Source: Ruminococcaceae bacterium UBA1244 (lineage in GTDB: Bacteria > Bacillota > Clostridia > Oscillospirales > Acutalibacteraceae). Taken from it: DNA of 9,102 nt. The position numbers and the translations under genes are program-made. The notes under the pieces are model-generated. The model was not told the origin of the DNA, did no database searches, and saw only the letters and a program-made list of their open reading frames with translations. This document shows, one piece after another, positions 5,943-9,102 of this stretch (within the stretch, counting starts at the first letter, position 1; the number at the start of each line of letters is the position of its first letter). The stretch spans positions 1,530 through 10,631 of the forward strand of contig DBWG01000073.1 of the NCBI GenBank assembly GCA_002308635.1, read 5' to 3'.

Positions 5943-7340
5943 TCAGTATTCCGTAAGCGGGTCGTATCTTTCGCCGTTATACCGTGTTTCAAAATGAAGG
6001 TGTGCGCCTGTTGAATAGCCCGTTGAACCTACATATCCGATCAGCTGTCCCGCTTCAACATAGTCGCCGGCTGAGACAGTCAGACCTGAAAGATGACCAT
6101 AGATGGATATTTTGCCGTTTCCGTGATCTATCATAACATAGTTGCCGTAGCCGCCTCCGCAGCCGCAGCTTGAATCCTTGCCCCAGTCATGGATACAGCC
6201 GTCGTATGACGAAAAAACATATCCCTCCTTGCAGGCAACGACCTTTGCACCGTATATTCCTGCTTCTGCAATGTCAAGGGCACCGTGATTGTTTGCTCCC
6301 CGCCATTCATCAAAGGTGGATGTCAGATAGTAAAATCCCGGACATGGCCAGACGTATTTTCCGTCAGGATCGGGAGAAACAACAAATTCCTTTCCTTCTC
6401 TTTCTGCGATAAGCCTTTTATATTCGTTAAGAGCTTTTTTCAGTTCCTTTTGTTTTGCCTCGTTTCCCTTTTTTTGTGTTTCAAGATCCTGCTTTGTGCC
6501 TTTGAGATCTTCGATCAGCTTTTCGTTTTCCTCAAAAAGTTTGTTGATCTTTTTCTTGTTGTTTTCAAGAGAGACCTTTTCCTGTTCGACCTTCTGCTTG
6601 TTTTCCCTGAGCATTTTCTGATCTTCGGCGATGACCTCCATCTGTCCCTGTATTGATGTGATGAGTCTGTTGTCGTAGTCTGAGATGCTTTTTATCATTT
6701 CGGTCTTGTCGATGAAATCCGAAAAGCTCTTGGCTTTGAGTATTATTTCAAGTGAAGATGTATCTCCGGCAGTGTGTATCTTTCGCAGACGCACCCTCAG
6801 CATATCAAGGATATCTTTTATTTCCTCTAATTTTGCATCAATTTTTTTCTGGCGGTCAATGATATCGCTGTTGAGCGTTTTTATTGTTTCACTGCTTTTT
6901 TTGATGTCTGAGCTGAGCTGTGCGATCTGCTTCTGAAGCTTTTTGCTGTATTCGGTTTTTTCCCTGATCTCAGTTTTTGTCAGGTTTATTTTTTCTTTAA
7001 TGCCGGAATTTTCTTCTTTGAGTTCCTCTCTCATACGGGAATTTTCATCCTCATCGAAGCTGTCGGGGTCTATTTCCTCTCCGGAATATTCCTCAGAATC
7101 CTCGTCGTTTTCCTCGTCCGTATTTTCATCGGAACTTTCGTCTGTATCTTCATCGGAATCCTCGTCAGAATTTTCATCCGTATCATCGTAAGTGTCGTCG
7201 TAATATTCTTCATCAGAGTCCTCATAGAGACCTGTTTCGTAAGTTTCGCCGTCATCGTCAGCGCGGTATATTGTCGAAAACGAAAACGCACAGATCATAG
7301 CGGTAAGAAAAGAAATGACCTTGATCTTTTTATTTGCCAA
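5943..7340 (-). CDS. Secreted coiled-coil M23 (LytM) peptidoglycan endopeptidase, FtsEX-linked
   Basis: A 465-residue exported zinc endopeptidase that should cut peptidoglycan cross-links. In order: signal peptide at about 1-27; strongly acidic low-complexity tract at about 28-100 containing eight tandem 4-residue units (53-84); long coiled coil at about 104-315; short linker; M23 domain at about 330-465. The active site is complete: H352 and D356 in NNHGALDIA, H416 in YGHLS, and HLH at 447-449. An insert with C382, C392 and C394 interrupts the domain before GYGNYVMIDHG. The coiled coil plus catalytic domain is the layout of FtsEX-activated hydrolases (EnvC, CwlO and PcsB are the analogues); M23 as the enzyme matches EnvC, but here the site looks competent. 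The start is TTG 7340, since the codon before it is an in-frame TAA and the next ATG (codon 15) would remove most of the signal peptide. It overlaps the ftsX end by 11 nt, so it is translationally coupled. Confidence 0.93.
   Translation of the reverse strand: MANKKIKVISFLTAMICAFSFSTIYRADDDGETYETGLYEDSDEEYYDDTYDDTDENSDEDSDEDTDESSDENTDEENDEDSEEYSGEEIDPDSFDEDENSRMREELKEENSGIKEKINLTKTEIREKTEYSKKLQKQIAQLSSDIKKSSETIKTLNSDIIDRQKKIDAKLEEIKDILDMLRVRLRKIHTAGDTSSLEIILKAKSFSDFIDKTEMIKSISDYDNRLITSIQGQMEVIAEDQKMLRENKQKVEQEKVSLENNKKKINKLFEENEKLIEDLKGTKQDLETQKKGNEAKQKELKKALNEYKRLIAEREGKEFVVSPDPDGKYVWPCPGFYYLTSTFDEWRGANNHGALDIAEAGIYGAKVVACKEGYVFSSYDGCIHDWGKDSSCGCGGGYGNYVMIDHGNGKISIYGHLSGLTVSAGDYVEAGQLIGYVGSTGYSTGAHLHFETRYNGERYDPLTEY
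7089..7184 (-). repeat. 12-nt tandem repeat encoding an acidic tract (8 units)
   Basis: Residues 53-84 of the M23 protein are eight successive 4-residue units of the form [DNSE]-[ST or N]-[D/E]-E, for example DTDE, NSDE and DSDE. At DNA level each is an imperfect 12-mer, typically GATTCCGATGAA-like with third-base and first-codon variation. The tract lies between the signal peptide and the coiled coil. The regular 12-nt period suggests expansion by slippage; in-frame changes in copy number would not break the gene. Confidence 0.85.
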
Positions 7341-8244
7341 TTATCTCGCCGCCTTCCTTGTTGATATATCGTGCAATAGAGACAGACCCGCCCAAAAGTC
7401 CGATGAGAACGCCGGCTCCGCAAAGACAGATCAGTGTCTGGAGCCATATACTTTCAACAGGCAGCGTAGATGTGCCGATCATGCCGATGATACCCGAAGC
7501 GGCGCTCCTGATCGGGTCATACATCAAAAGAATAGCGGCGGACGAGAGAAGTCCCGCTATAAGCCCTATGACCATAGCCTCAATGATGAAGGGTATCCTT
7601 ACAAAAGCGTTGGTTGCGCCGACGGATTTCATTATGCCGATCTCCGACCGGCGGGAATACATAGTCATCTTTATGGTGTTGGAAATGATAAAAAGCGTCA
7701 CGACTGCCAAAACAAGCACTACCCAGATTCCGACAACGGAAACGAAGTAGTTGAGCTTTGTGAGCTTTCCTGCGATATCGCTTCTGTCGCTGACCTTGTC
7801 GATGCCGCTGAGCCTGTTGATCTCTGTTACTGTCTCATCGTATTCTGACAGGTCTTTCAGACGTATCTTGTATTCGTTCCCGAAGGGATTTCCGGAGCCC
7901 TGCATTGCGTCATAGATGTTTTCGCCGAGAGTATCCTTGTATTCCTTGAGTACGTCATCTCTGGAATTGAAATGATAGGATTCAATGTTTTTTATCTTTG
8001 CAAGCTCCATTCCGAGTTTTACGGAGTCGATGTCCGAAAACTCCGGTTTCAGATAAACGGTAAGCTCGTTGTCGTCACCGATGCTGTCGATAAGCACGTT
8101 CACGTTCACCGAAAGCAGAGCCGCTGCTGCGGTTATTATCAGACACGAAACAAGAACGACCACCGAAGCGAGAGACATCATTCTGTTGTGATGGATATTT
8201 TTAAAGCCTTCCTTTGTGAGATAGCCGATGCTTGAGAGCTTCAT
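7330..8244 (-). CDS. ftsX: Cell division ABC transporter permease-like protein FtsX
   Basis: FtsX is the membrane half of FtsEX, which couples ATP hydrolysis by FtsE to activation of a wall hydrolase on the outside instead of transporting a substrate. The 304 residues fit the family (about 290-310). Layout: cytoplasmic N-terminus, TM1 at about 24-50, an extracellular domain at about 51-165 including the LTVYLKPEFSD stretch, TM2 at about 166-190, a cytoplasmic coupling segment with SRRSEIGIMKSVGAT (198-211, typical of FtsX/MacB proteins), TM3 at about 219-241 and TM4 at about 268-290. ATG 8244 overlaps the ftsE stop as ATGA, a classic coupling arrangement. The stop at 7330 lies inside the next gene. 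The extracellular loop should be the docking site for the coiled coil of the M23 protein encoded next door. Confidence 0.97.
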   Translation of the reverse strand: MKLSSIGYLTKEGFKNIHHNRMMSLASVVVLVSCLIITAAAALLSVNVNVLIDSIGDDNELTVYLKPEFSDIDSVKLGMELAKIKNIESYHFNSRDDVLKEYKDTLGENIYDAMQGSGNPFGNEYKIRLKDLSEYDETVTEINRLSGIDKVSDRSDIAGKLTKLNYFVSVVGIWVVLVLAVVTLFIISNTIKMTMYSRRSEIGIMKSVGATNAFVRIPFIIEAMVIGLIAGLLSSAAILLMYDPIRSAASGIIGMIGTSTLPVESIWLQTLICLCGAGVLIGLLGGSVSIARYINKEGGEIIGK

Positions 8245-8993
8245 TGTTCATCGACCTCCGTTTCCTGCGGTTCATTACTGCCGTTATCGCTGTCTTCAAC
8301 GGAAATATCAAACTGATTATATTTCGTTGAGATAAATTCATCGCTTTCTATCCTGCCGTCTTCGATCTTTATTATCCTTCCGCCGAAGGTCTTTACAAGC
8401 TCATGCTCGTGTGTGACGATAAGCACAGTCGTGCCGCTCTTGTTTATTTCAACAAGCATTTTCATTATCTCAAATGAACGTTCAGGGTCGATATTTCCGG
8501 TAGGCTCGTCACATATCAGTATCGCAGGTTTGTTGACAAGCGCTCTTGCAAGGCTGACACGCTGCTGTTCGCCGCCCGAAAGCTCGTTAGGTCTGCGCTT
8601 TTCGGTCCCGTTCAGACCTACAAGCTCAAGGACTTCCCGGACACGTTTTTTGACGGAGCGTTCCGGAGTGCCGATGACTCTCATTGCAAAGGCTACGTTG
8701 TCATAGACCGTCATTTTTTCTATTAGCCTGAAATCCTGAAAAACTATACCCATAGTTCTCCTGAGATAGGGTATTTTCCGTTTCCTGATCTTTATAAGGT
8801 CTCTTCCGTTCACTGTGATCTTGCCGGATGAAGCTTTTTCTTCACGGATAAGCAGCTTCAGGAATGTACTTTTTCCTGCGCCGGACGGTCCGACTATAAA
8901 AACGAACTCACCGTTTTTTATTTCGAGAGAAACATCTCTGAGCGCAGACGTACCGTTGGGATACGTTTTTGAAACATTTTCAAGACGGATCAT
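8241..8993 (-). CDS. ftsE: Cell division ATP-binding protein FtsE
   Basis: Cytoplasmic ATPase of FtsEX that drives conformational change in FtsX to switch on peptidoglycan hydrolysis. From ATG 8993 it is 250 residues. All ABC motifs are present: Walker A GPSGAGKS (35-42), Q86 in VFQDFRL, signature LSGGEQ (138-143), Walker B ILICDEPT (158-165) and switch histidine H195 in VTHEHE. Compared with the usual length of about 220-230, there is an acidic C-terminal tail of about 25 residues (about 226-250), of unknown role. A longer GTG start at 9026 would coincide with the predicted transcription start, whereas ATG 8993 has AAAGGGGG ending 6 nt upstream and matches the family N-terminus MIRLENVSKTY. 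First gene of the ftsE-ftsX-M23 operon. Confidence 0.97.
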   Translation of the reverse strand: MIRLENVSKTYPNGTSALRDVSLEIKNGEFVFIVGPSGAGKSTFLKLLIREEKASSGKITVNGRDLIKIRKRKIPYLRRTMGIVFQDFRLIEKMTVYDNVAFAMRVIGTPERSVKKRVREVLELVGLNGTEKRRPNELSGGEQQRVSLARALVNKPAILICDEPTGNIDPERSFEIMKMLVEINKSGTTVLIVTHEHELVKTFGGRIIKIEDGRIESDEFISTKYNQFDISVEDSDNGSNEPQETEVDEQ

Positions 8994-8999
8994 TTTTAT

Positions 9000-9007
9000 C
9001 CCCCTTT
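9000..9007 (-). promoter_or_regulatory. Ribosome binding site of ftsE
   Basis: AAAGGGGG on the minus strand, 6 nt before ATG 8993. It is G-rich instead of the GGAGG seen elsewhere in the window, but the position fits, and it settles the start against the GTG at 9026. Confidence 0.7.
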
Positions 9008-9031
9008 TGTATTTTCTGTAGACCACGAACC

Positions 9032-9060
9032 ATTATACTACTTTATCTCCGTTTAGTCAA
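9032..9060 (-). promoter_or_regulatory. Promoter of the ftsE-ftsX-M23 operon
   Basis: On the minus strand there is a -35 TTGACT (9060-9055), a 17-nt spacer and a consensus -10 TATAAT (9037-9032). Transcription should begin near 9025, giving a leader of about 32 nt. Nothing further is evident in 9061-9102. Confidence 0.88.
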
Positions 9061-9102
9061 TCAAGCGCCGTGAACGGACATGGAAATCAAGTTTCTAATA
9101 AA

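Noticed and set aside
6943..7191. Serine-rich plus-strand frame resembling a low-complexity protein
   Set aside because: It is the antisense reading of the acidic 12-nt repeat in the M23 gene; GAA/GAT codons read backwards give TTC/ATC and TCC/TCA codons.
7315..7848. 177-codon plus-strand frame
   Set aside because: It lies opposite ftsX, which has clear family motifs, has no ribosome binding site, and its composition (H, D, R, Y rich) is typical of an antisense shadow.
1..9102. CRISPR array, tRNA, insertion sequence, prophage or defence island
   Set aside because: No regularly spaced identical repeats, cloverleaf, transposase or integrase motifs seen; gene content is core housekeeping. SbcCD is a general repair complex and does not by itself mark a defence system.

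Overview
The window looks like core chromosome of a low-to-moderate GC Firmicute. The best guess is a Clostridia / Oscillospiraceae bacterium of the Ruminococcus kind. The reasons are strong GGAGG-type ribosome binding sites, consensus SigA-type promoters, U-tract terminators, an FtsEX operon carrying its own secreted M23 hydrolase, and a DUF368 lipid-carrier flippase. The genus is inferred from protein flavour only. I see no mobile element, tRNA, rRNA, CRISPR array or phage gene.

Layout from left to right. Positions 1-3690 (minus strand) hold sbcD followed by sbcC, the Mre11/Rad50-type DNA-end nuclease pair. sbcC is complete at its N-terminus but runs off the left edge just after its ABC signature motif. 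It is easily missed because it has no stop codon in the window. sbcD has a near-consensus promoter at 3717-3745. Positions 3772-4958 (minus) are a two-gene operon: a 60-residue cysteine-rich protein, then a DUF368/PopT-family undecaprenyl-phosphate flippase, closed by an intrinsic terminator. Positions 5018-5205 are a non-coding spacer between divergent promoters. Positions 5206-5614 (plus) are rpsT (ribosomal protein S20) as a single-gene unit with promoter and a structured 3' end. Positions 5641-5892 (plus) are a separate unit encoding a 48-residue single-span membrane protein, driven by an exactly consensus promoter and closed by a terminator. Positions 5904-9060 (minus) are a complete ftsE-ftsX-M23 peptidase operon with promoter and a shared convergent terminator.

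How the genes work together. FtsE (ATPase) and FtsX (membrane protein) form a transporter-like switch that activates a coiled-coil peptidoglycan hydrolase outside the membrane. Here the hydrolase is the third gene, overlapping ftsX and starting with TTG. PopT recycles the C55-P carrier needed to build the same wall. SbcCD and S20 are unrelated housekeeping functions.

The region is mostly ordinary. The least described items are the 48-residue membrane protein, the 60-residue cysteine-rich partner of PopT, the 12-nt tandem repeat encoding an acidic tract in the M23 hydrolase, and the rpsT 3' end with two competing helices that share one arm.
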